From assembly GCA_964058805.1 (NCBI GenBank), contig CAXKVV010000040.1, forward strand, positions 186,001 through 250,000: a stretch of DNA of 64,000 nucleotides. Reading direction: 5' to 3'. Positions 11,446 to 23,509 of the stretch are shown piece by piece. A program made the position numbers and the translations under genes. The notes below the pieces were generated by a model that was not told the origin of the DNA, did no database searches, and saw only the letters and a program-made list of their open reading frames with translations. The stretch is from Schoenoplectus triqueter (taxonomy: Eukaryota; Streptophyta; Magnoliopsida; Poales; Cyperaceae). Numbering within the stretch: position 1 is the first letter of the stretch; the number at the start of each line of letters is the position of its first letter.

Positions 11446-12672
11446 CTAGAAGTCATCATTTACCATCCCACTTGCCACGACGCCAAACAACTCCGCAACA
11501 AGATTCATCTCCCTTTCGTGCAACTTAATCGCATCAATCCTCAGCTCCTTGATCTTTGCCTCCAATTCCCATGCCTTCGACTCTCCAATCTTCGCCACCA
11601 TACCCTCAACTGTAGAAACCCACTCCGGCAATTGCTCTCTCTTGATCAAATCCTTCATCAACTCACCGAGGTAAAAGCAAGATTTTGAAGCAACCCTGGC
11701 ACCATCCGCCGCACCTCCACCGGCTGCAGCATTGCCAATTGCTTTGTCAGTCTTCATCCCCACACGTTTGTTGGTTTTTGGATTCACATTTTTCTTTGAT
11801 TCCATCGTGCCATCTTCAAACAACTCAGTGGACAGCTTGAAGACTGACATTTCATGAGGATTTGAGAGAGAAGCATGAGATCCCTTCCTTTTCTTTTGGC
11901 CAAAGCTTTGTCTGAACATACGAATCTTATTACGGATCTGTTTCACAGTGACAGGGAAGCTGACGGAGTCGGCTATGCGTACGAGCAAGGTTTGATACTC
12001 ATTAGTTGATGGAAGTTTGCCATGTTTGGCACGATAGACAGCTAAGGCCTTAAGGAGCACAAGTTCATCCCCCTGAGTCCAGATTCTTTGGATGGCTGAC
12101 CCCGACTTTTGGGGGAGAGACTTATCAGCAGCCGAAAGCTTCTGTTTCTTCTTCTCTGGTTCTGGTTGGGACACCTTAATTGGGGAGTCTGGATGGTCCG
12201 CCGCCTCGTTCTCCTCCTCTTCCTCATCAGAGTCGGAGTCGGAGTCTTCTTGAGAGTCTGAAGAAATCTCCATGGGGGATTTCCCGGGAGCAGTTAGGGT
12301 TTTGGCGGGGGATTTGGGTTCTGATCCGGCGTTGGAGTCGGATTCTTCTTCAGACTCTGAAGAAGCCTCCGTGGTGGGTTTCTCGGGAGCAGATAGGGTT
12401 TTGGCCAGGGTTTTGTGATCTGATCCGGAGTCGGAGTCGGATTCTTCTTCAGACTCTGAAGAAGCCTCCATGGTGGGTTTCTCGGGAGCACTTAGGGTTT
12501 TGGCAGGGGATTTGGGATCTGACTCCGGTCCGGAGTCGGAGTCGGAGTCCTGGTCATGACGTTGCTTACGCTTGAGAGTCGGAAGGAGAGGAGGAGAGGG
12601 TTGCAACTCGGTGTCTTCGCTGGATTGAGAGGAGGAGGTTTTGGTCTTGATGGGAAGCTTCTTCCTCGCCAT
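11446..12672 (-). CDS. GeBP-like DUF573 transcription regulator
   Basis: An intronless 408-residue protein. Residues about 1-190 are acidic, serine-rich and disordered, with a basic patch at 34-38. Within them, three consecutive units of about 32-33 residues (54-85, 86-118, 119-150) share the pattern K-T/S-x-AKTL-A-x-x-K followed by an SSESEEESDS-type acidic tail. The DUF573 DNA-binding-like domain lies at about 196-290 (RIWTQGDELVLLKAL, then a KQIRNKIRMF basic helix and a PHEMSVFKLSTELF end). A helical C-terminal segment (about 355-400, with WELEAKIKELRIDAIKLHERE) looks like the leucine-zipper dimerisation region of this family. GeBP/GPL and storekeeper-related proteins act in the nucleus on cytokinin-linked and tuber/trichome genes; the target here is unknown. 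The ATG at 12672 is followed by MARKK and fits the family. The open plus frame at 12180-12575 is an antisense shadow of the acidic repeats. Confidence 0.85.
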   Translation of the reverse strand: MARKKLPIKTKTSSSQSSEDTELQPSPPLLPTLKRKQRHDQDSDSDSGPESDPKSPAKTLSAPEKPTMEASSESEEESDSDSGSDHKTLAKTLSAPEKPTTEASSESEEESDSNAGSEPKSPAKTLTAPGKSPMEISSDSQEDSDSDSDEEEEENEAADHPDSPIKVSQPEPEKKKQKLSAADKSLPQKSGSAIQRIWTQGDELVLLKALAVYRAKHGKLPSTNEYQTLLVRIADSVSFPVTVKQIRNKIRMFRQSFGQKKRKGSHASLSNPHEMSVFKLSTELFEDGTMESKKNVNPKTNKRVGMKTDKAIGNAAAGGGAADGARVASKSCFYLGELMKDLIKREQLPEWVSTVEGMVAKIGESKAWELEAKIKELRIDAIKLHEREMNLVAELFGVVASGMVNDDF

Positions 12673-13794
12673 GAAGCTAGAGAGAGTTACAGAGGGAGGA
12701 AGAAGGGGAAGGGGCCAAAGGGCAATGGGGGGAGATGAAACTGTGAGCGGGTAATTTAATTGGGTTGGGACTTGGGAAGACGGAAGGTCACTAACTCAAA
12801 ATTGAATCAAATCAAATTGATTAAGATTAGGGGCTGATAATAGTCCCAAACAATTGCCCACAAAATATCTCAAAATTCGATCATAAAAAAATCTCTTCAG
12901 CGAAAAGATGGGGTTCACATCCGTCATTTAGAGCTATAGTTTCAAATATACCCTGGAACCTCTTTTTATTTTGTCGTGTCCAAATTGGGTAACAGAGAGA
13001 AATTAACGGGAGACGAAGAGATAACAAAGGAGAGAAAAATGATGTATTGGAATTTGGAGACAAATAAATATGAAAGAGTGCTTGGAGACAAATAAATGTG
13101 AAAGAGTGCTTAGATAATGAAGAGCGGTTATGAGTAGTTAATTAAAACGATGTAATATATTTTTTCAAATATTGTTGAACTATGAGCGCTCATTCCAAAA
13201 ATGGAATTGGCTAATTGACAAAGTTGATAAAAATAGTAAAACTTATTTGGGATGGACTGTTGGGATAATGATTTTTATCCTAAAGAGTTAAGATTAATGC
13301 AATTTATATTAAGAGCATCAGCATCGCTATTTCTTTGATAATTTCAGCGATGCAACTATTTCGGATGGACTGCTTTCTTTGTTCTTTGTGGAGTGCTCCA
13401 CTAGTTAGTTACACTGCACCTACACCCAAAAATTTATCATATTCATTAAATTCTTTATATAAAAATATTATGAGATGTAAAAATTTAGAGTGTTTTGAGC
13501 TTTTTATGTCGTTATTTTTAATTTATAAAAATGATGTTCAAAGATTAAATATATTATTATTTTTAGGGGGGAAACCGTTATTTTTGGATGAACCAGAATT
13601 CTCATATCAAGACATTTTCTCCTCATCAGAAAAAATAGAAAAAATTCTAAAAAATATAAAATTTGGTTTACTAATAGATTTTTGATATGAAGATTAGATT
13701 GAACGGTTCAGATCGATTATTTCTGACTTAAAATTAAAAATAGAGCGCGCAAAATATATAACGCCTCTGTATTTTGCAAAGCACCATAGTCAGA
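12673..13794. other. Intergenic; promoter side of the GeBP-like gene, then unknown repeat
   Basis: No TATA box stands out upstream of 12672. 13335-13685 has a 116-codon plus frame without motifs in AT-rich DNA, which I do not accept as a gene. Confidence 0.5.

Positions 13795-13830
<36 letters not shown>
13795..13830. repeat. (CT)n(AT)n microsatellite
   Basis: Ten CT units (13795-13814) run directly into eight AT units (13815-13830). Confidence 0.95.
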
Positions 13831-13959
13831 CCAATTAGATTTTCATATAAAAAATATTTCAACCAATCAGATCAATCTTTTGAATTTTGAAGATGAAGAA
13901 ACGATCCATAGCATACAGACAATCCGGGCTACGCATAACACCATTGCCATACACACACA

Positions 13960-14250
13960 CTAGTATCCTGCCTATGCGTTGCTACAGTGATGTCTTTTAA
14001 AAATAAAAAAATTCATATCTTCATGTGAAAAGAAAGAAAATAAAAATGAAGATAATTTAGTAATTAATATAAATTTCAATCATGGACACATAATTAATGT
14101 AAAATAAATATAAAATTAAGAGGAAAGTTGACATTCAGAATTTAAAAAAATTTAAAATTCATAATTGACGATAATTTAAGAAAAAAAAGTAAATCAGTTG
14201 TACTCCTAAATTCATAATTGTTTTTAATAATTAAAAGTGTGAATAAAATA
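13960..14250 (-). mobile_element. Helitron 3'-end relic
   Basis: Read on minus, the sequence ends GTAGCAACGCATAGGCAGGATACTAG followed by T. It matches the 3' end of the Helitron at 5525-5871 (GCAACGCGTGGG...ACTAG|T). No TCTATACTATT start is seen within 400 bases, so the element is truncated or diverged and the right limit given is only nominal. Confidence 0.4.
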
Positions 14251-14824
14251 ATATGTATATATGCAATAGTATTCTACATAAAAACATGTACCCTATACTA
14301 TTATATCTGAATGGAGAAATAATTTGCAGAGAATTTTTGACTTATAACTTTGCGCTTGTTGATTCTATAATTAAATATATGCTAGTAAAAGTCGTGCATT
14401 CATATCGTACCAAATATGATTGGATGCATATTTGATTATGTGATAATTATGGCAAATAAAGTAATTAAGCAGCGAGAGCTTCGAAAGATACCAAAAATCG
14501 ATTGCTAAACAATGGAGAAATGACTCTTTGGCTTTTTATATTGGACACAATTACCCTTTTATTTATAATTTTCGGTGACCCAACAGTTACGATAGTATGA
14601 TTTCTCTTGGTGGATCACCGCTGAACTTCTCAATAAATTGGGGCTCATGCTTCATGTCATGATTTTCTAATTTAAAATTAACAAAATTAACACAAGTACA
14701 ACTTGTTTGCCGAATAAAAGATGATTCTTAAATTATATAAACATTGACAAGAAAGAAAGTAAGCAATTAATTAAAGCAATAACAGATATAAATTAACTCG
14801 TAGAAACAGAATAATCATCTAGGG

Positions 14825-15154
14825 TTAGTGGTGGACGTGGCTTGATACATTGGCTGCTGGCGATGGTGGAGAAGGCGCTGTATATATACAAAGAAAGAAA
14901 GAAAGAAATTAATTCTAGCGCTTACATCATGAGAAGCATTTTATTGAACATATATTACTACATGTATTGACGACAAAGGATTCAATTATAGTTGTTATCT
15001 CATAATATTATCTATCTATCAATCTAATTAGTAATTAGTTACACATGCACTAACCTGGCTGAGCTTGTACCAGACTTGTTAGCATGGCGAGCATTAAGGT
15101 AGCGTTGAGGAGGCGGATTACTAGGACAAAAACAGTACTTGGAAAGCACTTCAT
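14825..15154 (-). CDS. Small secreted peptide precursor, 50 aa
   Basis: Two exons, 15055-15154 and 14825-14877, joined by a 177-base phase-1 GT-AG intron give a 50-residue ORF with a stop. Residues 1-31 form a strong signal peptide (MKCFPSTVFVLV..., then LMLAMLTSLVQA). The mature part is only about 19 residues, QPAPSPPSPAANVSSHVHH. Its Pro/Ser/Ala content resembles hydroxyproline-containing signalling peptides or a tiny AG peptide, but there is no GPI tail. I do not recognise the family. The gene at 25937-26186 has the same plan: MK-x-x-P start, the same intron position relative to the signal peptide, phase 1, and a mature end with SP-x-A-x-V and His. The gene lies just downstream of the WAK gene on the same strand. 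Too short to appear as a simple ORF; the model rests on splice sites and the TATA box at 15206-15213. Confidence 0.6.
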
Positions 15155-15205
15155 TTTCTAAAATCTCCTATTAGCAATAAAGCTGTAATCACAAATGTTT
15201 CTCTG

Positions 15206-15213
15206 CTTTTATA
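15206..15213 (-). promoter_or_regulatory. TATA box of the 50-aa peptide gene
   Basis: TATAAAAG on the minus strand, about 52 bases before the ATG at 15154. Confidence 0.55.
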
Positions 15214-15743
15214 AGGACCTTCGTTGTTTAATATATTTCACCTAAAGGATTAAAATATAAAAAAATCATATTCATTTACATAGCGAATATGTACCTTACT
15301 ATTTCATATTCAAATAATTAAAATAATAAAAATACATAATTAACAAGAATAAACTGCATACAATTTATATTACAAAATATAACTTAATATTAAATTACTA
15401 TTTTAACTTATTATATGATATTTTAAAAAAATAATTCAATCTAATATTATTAAGACTAATGTAATTATTATAATTATGATTATAAAATTTGCTAGTGTTT
15501 TTTTTTAACGGATTCAAAGCATGAAGCGGATCATTTCTCAAGATTTATATGTGACCTATTCATGCATATTCATATGCGGATCGGTTCATGCAGATTCAGA
15601 TTGGATTTTGGACATCATTGACACCCTACAATATATACATCATCAGAGCTATCTATTGTGGTCATTACTTAATAATGAACTAATTATAAACAAATTAAAA
15701 AAAATGAACATAATATGCTCTAAAGCGGGAACAGACACTTCAG
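15214..15743. other. Intergenic, AT-rich
   Basis: Nothing coding. 15505-15632 carries a GATTCAAAGC...ATTGACACCCTA fragment reminiscent of repeat family B. Confidence 0.5.
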
Positions 15744-18700
15744 CTAACGACCATGTTGCATCTCCTGTGCAACTTCTCTCTCAATGCTGAAACACCTTGT
15801 GCTCTGATCATGGTACAGCGATTGATCACCGAGCAAACCCTGCACCTCTTCTTGACGGCTGTCTATAGCCGCACAATACTTCTGGTTTACTTCGAGCATT
15901 AATCTACCAAGAACATCAGCAACTTCCTTCATCGAGGGCCGCTCGTCTCCCCTTAAGTTCAAGCATTCCTCAGCCAGCTCGGCAACTCGCATAATCAACT
16001 CTATGTCTTCTTCCTTGGTAATTTTGTCATCCAAGAACTCTTCAACCCTGTTTTCTTTCATAACGGTGAGGAAACAGGAAGAAAGAACCTTTTCATCTCC
16101 GGGCTTGTCGAAATAGATTGGACGTTTGCCTGTCAGGAGCTCTGAAAGAACCACGCCGAAACTGAAAACATCACTTTTATCTGTTAATTGGCATGTTAGG
16201 AGGCATTCTGGGTCAAGGTAACCACAGGTTCCTTGAACTAAGGTTACTAATTGAGCCTTGTCATTTGGTGCCAAAATGGAAGCCCCGAAATCTGACACCT
16301 TTGCCATGTAGTTCTCGTCCAAAAGTATATTTGAAGATTTGACATCTCCATGGAGGATTGGTGGAGAAGCAGAGGAATGCAAGTAGGCCAGTGCATCGGC
16401 CGACTCATGGGCGATCCTTACGCGGTTTTTGAAAGAAAGAAGACATCCATGCTTCTTGTCATGTATCTTTTGGAATAAGGTGCCATTGAATATGAACTCG
16501 TAAACTAGGATTGGTACTTCGACTTCAAGGCAACAACCGAGGAGCTTGACAATGTTTTTGTGGTTGATTTCAGAGAGAATGAGCATTTCTTTCCCAAATT
16601 CCTTCTTTTGGCTCTCGTCTATGAACTTGCACTTTTTAATTGCAACTACGTTTCCTCTAAGAGTTCCTTTATAAACTGTGCCATGTCCTCCATGACCAAT
16701 GATCAGATTGTCATCATAGTTGTTAGTCGCTTTTTTGATATCTTCTTCCGAGAATATACTAAAACCATAAGTCTTGCTGGATTTCATTTCCTCAAAAAGT
16801 AACCATCCCCCATGCTGTTTGAAGTACTTGTGTTTGAGTTTCTGTAGCTTTCTCCTCTCGTGCCAGATGTATATGCCGAGCCCAAGGAGCAGCAAACCAA
16901 CTGGGCTTATGCAAATTCCTGTGCTAAAATTAGTGACCTTTAGAGACCGCTCGATCGGAGTATATATTCATTTTTGTGGAATTATGATTAATAGAAACAT
17001 ACCGATTATAGTTGATACTTTAAGTTCACAAGCTCCATTTTGACTGCTTGCTCGTCTACCGACAGAACATAAGCATTCATATCCGCCCGGAGTGTTGCGG
17101 CACTTGCTAGACTTGCCACATGGAGTTGCAGCAAGACACTCGTCAATGTCTGATAAATCACAGGTTGACACTTAAAGATTAGCACGCTTGCATCACTATT
17201 GAAGGTAGCAGGTTAAAAATGCTAATGATTACTGTAAGTGCAGGTATATAATTTAGTTTCTGATGTTGAAGTTTGAGAAGTCCGGAGCGCAGTATTGGCA
17301 GAATTGGAAACAAAAGTTTATATATAGTTCTTAATGGGAAGTTCTAAAGAGGTAGTATCTTAACAGAATAATTATCACAAATTAAGTGGTAAGTATTTGA
17401 AATCCCAATTTAAATGATTCATTGCAAATTTACAAAAGAAGGAAAGAAAGTCAAAGTGATTGTATGGTTCAAAATATAGATTGGTCAAAGCTTCAATTTG
17501 GGAACTTCGTTTTAGTATGAATTTGACAACTTTTAATATAAAAAGTCGTAAAGACCATTGCGCTTGGGCCTGAACTGAGCCTTTTGAGCTCAGAGTAGTT
17601 AGACAAGAGAATGAACCTTGATTATACCAATTACTTATTAGAAAATAGATTCCTGGAGTTGGATATTCTTTTTGATCTATAGGTGTGGTGGTTGGATGGA
17701 TCTGGGCATCTGGGTTGATATGGGTTTGGACCTTTCGGTGGTGTTCGATGGATCTTCAATTAAGATGTGAAGAGAGACCGCACGGTGTTTGATGAAATTT
17801 CACTAAGGACACAAAAGAACGATTGCAAAGTGTTTGTGAAATTTTCTCTTAATTAATAGATAAAAAAGGAAAAAAAAAACCTTGGCAGCCACCGAGCAAG
17901 TAAGGGTTGCCTTGGTATCCACTTGAGCAGTTGCACCAGTAACCAGGGTCATTGGCTGAGTCGACACACTCGCTGTTCTCGCTGACACATGCAAAGGATG
18001 CTTCAGCACGTGCAGCTTCACATGTCTGGTTTCGTATGGCCCAATCGAGCGCCAGCGGGGCTTGCTTGCCCAACAGTGCTGTAGTTGTTATATAACTGGT
18101 GTCGAACACAAACTCGACATCCTCTATCAGCACCACATAGCTGCAGGGGTTAAATTGGTACACCATGGAATTGTTGTACCTTGGATCGAATTCGACCTGT
18201 TATTGAGAATTTTCCACTTAAAAACATGTAATTTTAGTGTGAAATGGCGGTAGCCTAACTTGATTAAATACCAAAACAAATTTGTCTCCTCTCTCTGTTT
18301 AAGTCACTGTTGTTTAACTTCTTTTTTTTTCTAATACCTCATAATAGTTCGTCCCTTTTGGGATGGCGGTTTGGCAGCAGCCAATCCCAGAACAAGTGCC
18401 ATTGACGATGCCGTCTATGTCGGCACACTCAGAGACACATCCTCCCGTAAATCTCCAAGTCGAGTCCAGCCATATGTCGACAAAGGCAAACGTCTCGCAT
18501 CCTATGAGCAAGATCTTGTTCTTGGTATTGGAGAACCGGTATGGCGTGTAGATGAGAGAGACATTACCAGCATATGAGGTGATCTTCCCAGTCGGGCTGT
18601 GACATATCGATGAAATTTGATTGTTAATGCGTGCTCGTGCTGAAGAGAGGTCGATGTTGATAAGCTCGTTTTCGAACAAGAAAGGTCTGTAGGTTCCATT

Positions 18701-18871
18701 GACAAAGGAGCAGCTTATGTTAAAGCCCGGCAAGTGGCAACCTGGGCTGAAGCCGAAAGGGTAAGGGATTGAAACAGCGCCACATGTGTCGTTGCAACCA
18801 GGAAGAGTGTTGAGTGATGCAATCGCAGTTGGTATAAAAATGGTGATTAGCATGAAAAGCAACCTCCTCAT
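15744..18871 (-). CDS. Wall-associated receptor kinase, HGD-type catalytic loop
   Basis: Four exons: 18338-18871, 17881-18196, 17003-17149 and 15744-16918, with intron phases 0, 1, 1, giving 723 residues. Order: signal peptide (1 to about 20); GUB_WAK pectin-binding domain (CNDTCGAVSIPYPFGF, from about 25); WAK-associated Cys-rich part ending in an EGF-like CVDSANDPGYWCNCSSGYQGNPYL; a calcium-binding EGF module in its own 147-base exon (DIDECLAATPCG); a transmembrane segment (about 333-350); and a Ser/Thr kinase. Kinase motifs: glycine loop GHGGHG (407-412), VAIK lysine (427), catalytic loop LHGDVKSSNILL (HGD 522-524), DFG (542-544). The usual Arg of HRD is Gly, so this is a non-RD kinase by sequence, although Asp, Lys and Asn are kept. 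Plasma-membrane pectin/oligogalacturonide sensing is the family role. Intron 2 (17150-17880) is 731 bases. The first intron is absent from the plus-strand paralogue at 40846-44668. Confidence 0.93.
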
Positions 18872-19640
18872 AATTCCTGTGTGCTCTTCTACGGTGCTAT
18901 AGTTTTTTCTTTTCTTTTTGTGTGTGAAAACATGTATCAGGTTCTCTTGTATTGAGAAGTAGAAATGGACAAGGAAAATTGATTGGTATTAATGGTGATA
19001 GAAGTGTAATTTAATACTCCAATTATGAAGGATGTAATGTCATATTGTCATACAAACCGACCCTTTGAAAATTAGAGGCGACAACTTTCTGACTGAAAAA
19101 TATTTGACATTTTTTGTGGCTTGTGTTATCAAACGTAGGCAGCCACTGTCAACTTTAAAAAAAAATCTTCGACTTTTCACACCTGAAGAAGTTTACTTAA
19201 GCGCAAATCTATTGTTTGAGGAGTTTGGTTCTGGAATTATCCTCAATTTGAAATTTTGAATTGTCACCAATGACTGAGCAGCCCTACAGATTCTTAATCC
19301 GAATCTGAGATTAGACTCAAATATGAAAACCCAGATTCCAAATAAATCCAGATAATTAGTTGTTCTCCCTTTTTGAACCAAGAAATCTAGGAAAATAATT
19401 TTGGGCAATATATATGCTGAAGACCGACAAAATAATTTTTTTCTGCTTCAAAAGGCCGCAAAACATTTCCTTTAGAGTCAGCTGTTATGAACAACAAAAC
19501 ATTTATAAATCAAATTCATATCCAACAAGTACCCAGTGAAGCGATTTATAATGTAAGCACAGTAAGTTCTATCTAATCTAATTAGCACAGTTTGATCAAT
19601 TAATTAGAAGGCACCATATATACAAATCACAGCTAAAAAC
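18872..19640. other. Intergenic; WAK promoter side
   Basis: No convincing gene. The short frames at 19065-19408 overlap on both strands and lack motifs. Confidence 0.5.
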
Positions 19641-19800
19641 CTCTTCACCATTTGCAGGTCTCAGCATCATGCTTGTTAAAAGCTCATAATATGAATACAA
19701 GAAACTATCTTACAAATATTCGAGCAGAAAGTTCTAAACCTAGTCATCATCTGACAAGCAAACAACAGCATCTCCAAGCGGCACCTGTTCCGAACTCCTA

Positions 19801-20660
19801 TCATCGCCAAAAGATGCCTGCCTGGGTTCCAAAGGAAGACTCTGAGTTTGAGTTGGGCTGGGAGCCGCTGTCCTGTAGGGAGGAAATCAAGGATTCAGGG
19901 AGATTCTGAGTTAGAGATTGACTACTAGCAGCTGCACCCTCCTGTGATCGGCTCAGCACAGAGCGCTTGGCCAGGCTGTGGGGGGAGAATGACTGAGACC
20001 TGGAGAAGCACCTGAAGGACACAGTGGTGAAGAGGTGGAAGGGATGAGAAACGCTGTGACCGGTGGTAGTCTGCTGGTCTTGATGGTGCAGCTGCAGAAG
20101 CAGGTGTTCTCGGATTTGCTGTGGACCTCGATGCTGCAGGGCCAGCTGAGGTCTAGATCCAGGCACTTGGTTTCTTACTGCAAGCAGGCAAACAAAACAA
20201 TCAAGCAATTCTATTAGTCTTGTTTAGAACCTCCTAAACAATCAAGCAATTCGATGGGTCTCAGCATGTGGAGTTGACTCTGCGGCTTGAACAGGTGGAG
20301 TAGACTCTGCAGTTTCAGGTGCAGTCAACTCTGCGGTCTCAGCAGGTGGAATTGACCCTGCGGTTTCAACAGGTAAAAAAATAATTTTAATTGCAGGTGG
20401 AATTGTCCTTCATACCACTATCAGACAATCTCTAAAGCTGAGATTGGTGCTCTTTTGTTAGGCGCATCTCCTCTCTCTCCTTGAACTGCTCCACCTCAGA
20501 AACCTCCTATTTTTTATCAGGTCCAGCTGTGCTCTCAATAACTTTCCCTTCACATTATCTGGATCCATCTGTCTCATTTGCAGTAGTGTAGAAGCATCAT
20601 CAAGAACGCGACTGAATACATCCAGTAGTGATCAGAATGGAGGCGCATCAACTAGCCGTT
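19801..20660 (-). pseudogene. Eroded minus-strand gene of unknown family
   Basis: Several pieces read as old exons on minus. 20242-20373 is a 43-codon open stretch of in-frame degenerate repeats (PETAESTPP / PVETAGSIPP / PAETAELTA units of 24-27 bases, all multiples of three). About 20510-20625 reads VFSRVLDDASTLLQMRQMDP and KGKLLRAQLDL, then shifts frame into EVEQFKEREEMRLTKEHQ. 19801-20190 is an open Gln/Ser-rich frame preceded by TGCTTGCAG. Frame breaks and stops prevent any intact model. The piece at about 23865-23970 (YVKTMAGMLLEHIMNNFK on minus) may be an upstream exon of the same gene, now separated by the copia insertion. I do not recognise the protein. Confidence 0.35.
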
Positions 20661-20684
20661 AAGATTAGTTATATGTACTGTAGG

Positions 20685-20817
20685 TTGTTACAACTAAGTA
20701 GATGATTTGTAACAAAATGAAGTTAGTAAGTGAGGGCTATAAATATAAGCCCGATATGTAATTGAATTAGTTGAGATTAATAAAATTCAGTTATCTCATT
20801 CCTTTGTATTTTCTTTA
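20685..20817 (+). repeat. 5' LTR
   Basis: It starts near TTGTTACAAC and ends CTTTA just before the primer-binding site. It contains CTATAAATATAAG (20738-20750) as a TATA-like promoter. From 20697 on it matches 23383-23503 nearly base for base. The first 12 bases have no counterpart in the 3' copy, so the left boundary rests on the GTAGG duplication and the TTGTTA start. Confidence 0.7.
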
Positions 20818-20832
20818 TGGTATTACAAGAGC
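20818..20832 (+). other. Primer-binding site (initiator tRNA-Met type, altered)
   Basis: TGGTATTACAAGAGC directly follows the 5' LTR. The usual plant copia site is TGGTATCAGAGC, complementary to initiator tRNA-Met. Here the middle is changed and about three bases longer. Confidence 0.65.
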
Positions 20833-20887
20833 TCACGCTCCTTTTTCTTCTCAAATCAAGAAATCAGATCTTTTTTTTTCGTAAATC

Positions 20888-23370
20888 ATGTCTGGATCCT
20901 CATCACTTCCTTCTAGTACTCCAACACAGTTCACACACCAAATCAGTATAACTCTCTCTAGCGATAACTATCTTCTTTGGAAATCTCAGATTATTCCTGT
21001 TCTGCGAGAGCAGGGCCTAATTTCGTTTTTATCGGAAAAAGCCAGAAGAATTTGTCACTAGTTCAGATGCAGTTTCAGTGCTCAATCCAGAATTTGACAA
21101 ATGGCAAAAACAAGATCAATTGATTCTTGTGTGGCTATTCAATTCAATTTCCCCTCAAATACTAGCTCAAGTAATTAATTGTGAAACAGCTTCACAACTA
21201 TGGCAACGCCTACATCAGATTTATAATTCTCAATCTCTTGCAAAGATTCTTGAATTGAAACTCAAAATTCAAACCATCAAGAAAGGAGGGGATTCTTGTA
21301 CTCAGTATCTTCAGAAGTTTCAAGTCATTGCTGATCAACTCCGAAGTGTTGGATCTGATATCTCAGAGCAAGATCTGGTGTTATTCACATTACAAGGTAT
21401 AGGCTTTGACTATGAAAGCTTTGTGACAGCCATTTCCATGAGGCAAGGTCTTCTCATCATGTCTGAGCTTCATAGCCTGTTGTTATCTCATGAAGCTCGT
21501 CTTCTCACATCTCATTTCGTTTCATCTCCTCAGAATGCGCATCTCAACACCGGCCAATTTCACCCAAATCAAGTTCATGCAACTCAGCAATTGGTTATAT
21601 CTGGTCAGTATCAAGGAAGAGGACGAGGCGGATATTCTTATAGAGGAAGAGGTCGTGGTAGAAACCTCATGGCTTCTAGAGAAGATCTACAGTGCTAGAT
21701 CTGTCAAAAATGGGGCCACTCTGCAATCAAATGCTATAGGCACTTTGACATCTCAGTTACTGCTCCAGTGATCACTTCTCAACCTCAGCAGGCACTAATT
21801 GCTAAACCTAGTGCCTCCTCTCCATCTGAGGCATGGTTCCTTAATTCTGGGGCTACAACTCATGTAACACTAGATATTAACTGTCTCACAACTCAGCAAC
21901 CTTATTCTGGATCAGACAAGGTGTTCCTAGGAAATAGTTCAGGTTTGTGCATATCTCATATTGGTACTACTTCAATTCAAGTTTCTGATCGAGCATTACT
22001 TCTCAATAATGTCTTGTGTGTCCCTCACCTAATCAAGAACTTACTTAGTATATCTCAATTGACTAAAGATAATCATGTGATGGTTGAATTCACTTCTTCC
22101 TCGTGTTTTTGTAAAGGATCAGGCAACAAAGACTACAATACTTCATGGAATTCTATGTAATGGATTGTACAAACTAGTCTTACCTTGCTCAACTCATCAA
22201 GTGATGCAAGTTACTTCTTCTCCTGATCTGTGGCACTCAAGATTGGCACATTCTTCAGTTTCTGTTATCAAAGCACTCAGTACACAAAAGAAGATTACTA
22301 TGTCTAAACAAGATTTTTCTTTTTGTTCAAACTGTAATAAGACTAAAGCACATAAGTTGTCATTTACTTCTTCAGTTTCAAAAGCTGATACCCCTTTACA
22401 CATTGTTCATACCGATGTATGGGGGTCTTCTCCCCTCTTATCTCAAATTGGAAACAAGTATTATGTGTTATTTACTGATGAATTCTCTAGATATACTTGG
22501 ATTTATTTCTGTGCTGCTAAATCTGAGGTGCCTAGTATCTTTGCCATGCTTAAGACCAAAATTGAAAACTTATTGAACAGTAAAATTACAATTGTGTAGT
22601 GTGATGGGGGCACTGAGTATAAACCTCTTCTCACTCGATTTCTTGAAATCACATTTCATTTATCGTGTCCCTATATGCCACAACAGAATGATTTAGTTGA
22701 AAGGAAGTATAGACATGTGGTTGAACTTGGTCTGACTTTCATGTACCATGCCTCCATACCGTTGGCTTACTGGGATACAGTGTTTGAGAGCACACTGTTT
22801 GTCATCAATAGACTTCCAACTGTCTCACAATTCATCTGCTCACCATATGAAATACTATTTACTGAACCTCCTGACTACCAGTTCCTTCACACCATCGGCT
22901 GTGAGTGTTTTCCTTTGCTTAGGCCTTATAATCAGCATAAATTGCAATAAGGTCTGAATCATGTATTTTCATGGGATATTCAGCTCTTCACAAGAGGTAT
23001 AAATGTTTTCACATACCTACTCAAAGGTTATACATATCCCGACATGTTCAATTCAATGATTTTTTTTTCCTTTTTCCCAAATTACCCCTCCTGACTCTGA
23101 ACCATCACAAATGACTATCTCCACTCCCTTAACAGTCTTACCCAGTGATTACTCTTCTCCATCTTTAAACAACTTACCAACTTCACATCCATCTTCACAA
23201 CTGACTCTTTTCCCCTCACCACAACACCTTTTAGTCACATCTCATCCAATGACCACAAGAGCTAAGACTAATAGTCTGAGACCAAAACAATTTTCTAATC
23301 ATCACCTTTACGATATCACCACTACTCCCTCAACCTCTTTTGTCCCTGAAATTTTGTCCCTGAAACTGAG
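20888..23370 (+). pseudogene. Broken copia gag-protease-integrase polyprotein
   Basis: Reading begins at the ATG at 20888 (gag N-terminus, SDNYLLWKSQI). A frameshift near 21040-21060 leads into 21078-21698 (UBN2-type gag). A stop at 21696 falls inside the zinc knuckle (first Cys LQC, then ICQKWGHSAIKCY). 21768-22160 holds the protease region, where the active-site motif reads NSGAT, so the catalytic Asp is Asn. A frame change near 22090-22160 follows. 22084-22599 carries the GAG-pre-integrase LWHSRLAH and the integrase start (HTDVWG, first catalytic Asp), ending at a stop at 22597 next to CDGGTEY. 22675-22950 carries the rest of integrase (ERKYRHVVEL). 23111-23398 is the TTRAK linker normally just before RT. 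At least three stops or frameshifts make it inactive. Confidence 0.85.
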
Positions 23371-23382
23371 CCCACATGCTAT

Positions 23383-23503
23383 AGTAGATGATTTGTAACA
23401 GAATGAAGTTAGTAAGTGAGGGCTATAAATATAAGCCCGACATGTAATTGAATTAGTTGAGATTAATAAAATTCAGTTATCTCATTCCTTTGTATTTCCT
23501 TTA
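23383..23503 (+). repeat. 3' LTR (5'-truncated)
   Basis: Matches 20697-20817 with about three to four substitutions (for example AACA/AACAG, CGAT/CGAC, ATTTTC/ATTTCC). It lacks the first dozen bases of the 5' copy and has no polypurine tract in front of it. Confidence 0.8.
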
Positions 23504-23509
23504 AGTAGG

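Larger units (their letters stand above)
20680..23509 (+). mobile_element. Internally deleted Ty1/copia LTR retrotransposon
   Basis: Short LTRs (20685-20817; 23383-23503) enclose a degenerate gag-protease-integrase region. GTAGG occurs immediately before the proposed 5' LTR (20680-20684) and one base after the 3' LTR (23505-23509), a candidate 5-bp target-site duplication. Reverse transcriptase and RNase H are missing altogether. The 3' LTR also lacks about the first 12 bases and the polypurine tract, so one deletion probably runs from just before RT into the 3' LTR. The 121 comparable LTR bases show about 3-4 differences. The element is non-autonomous. Confidence 0.85.
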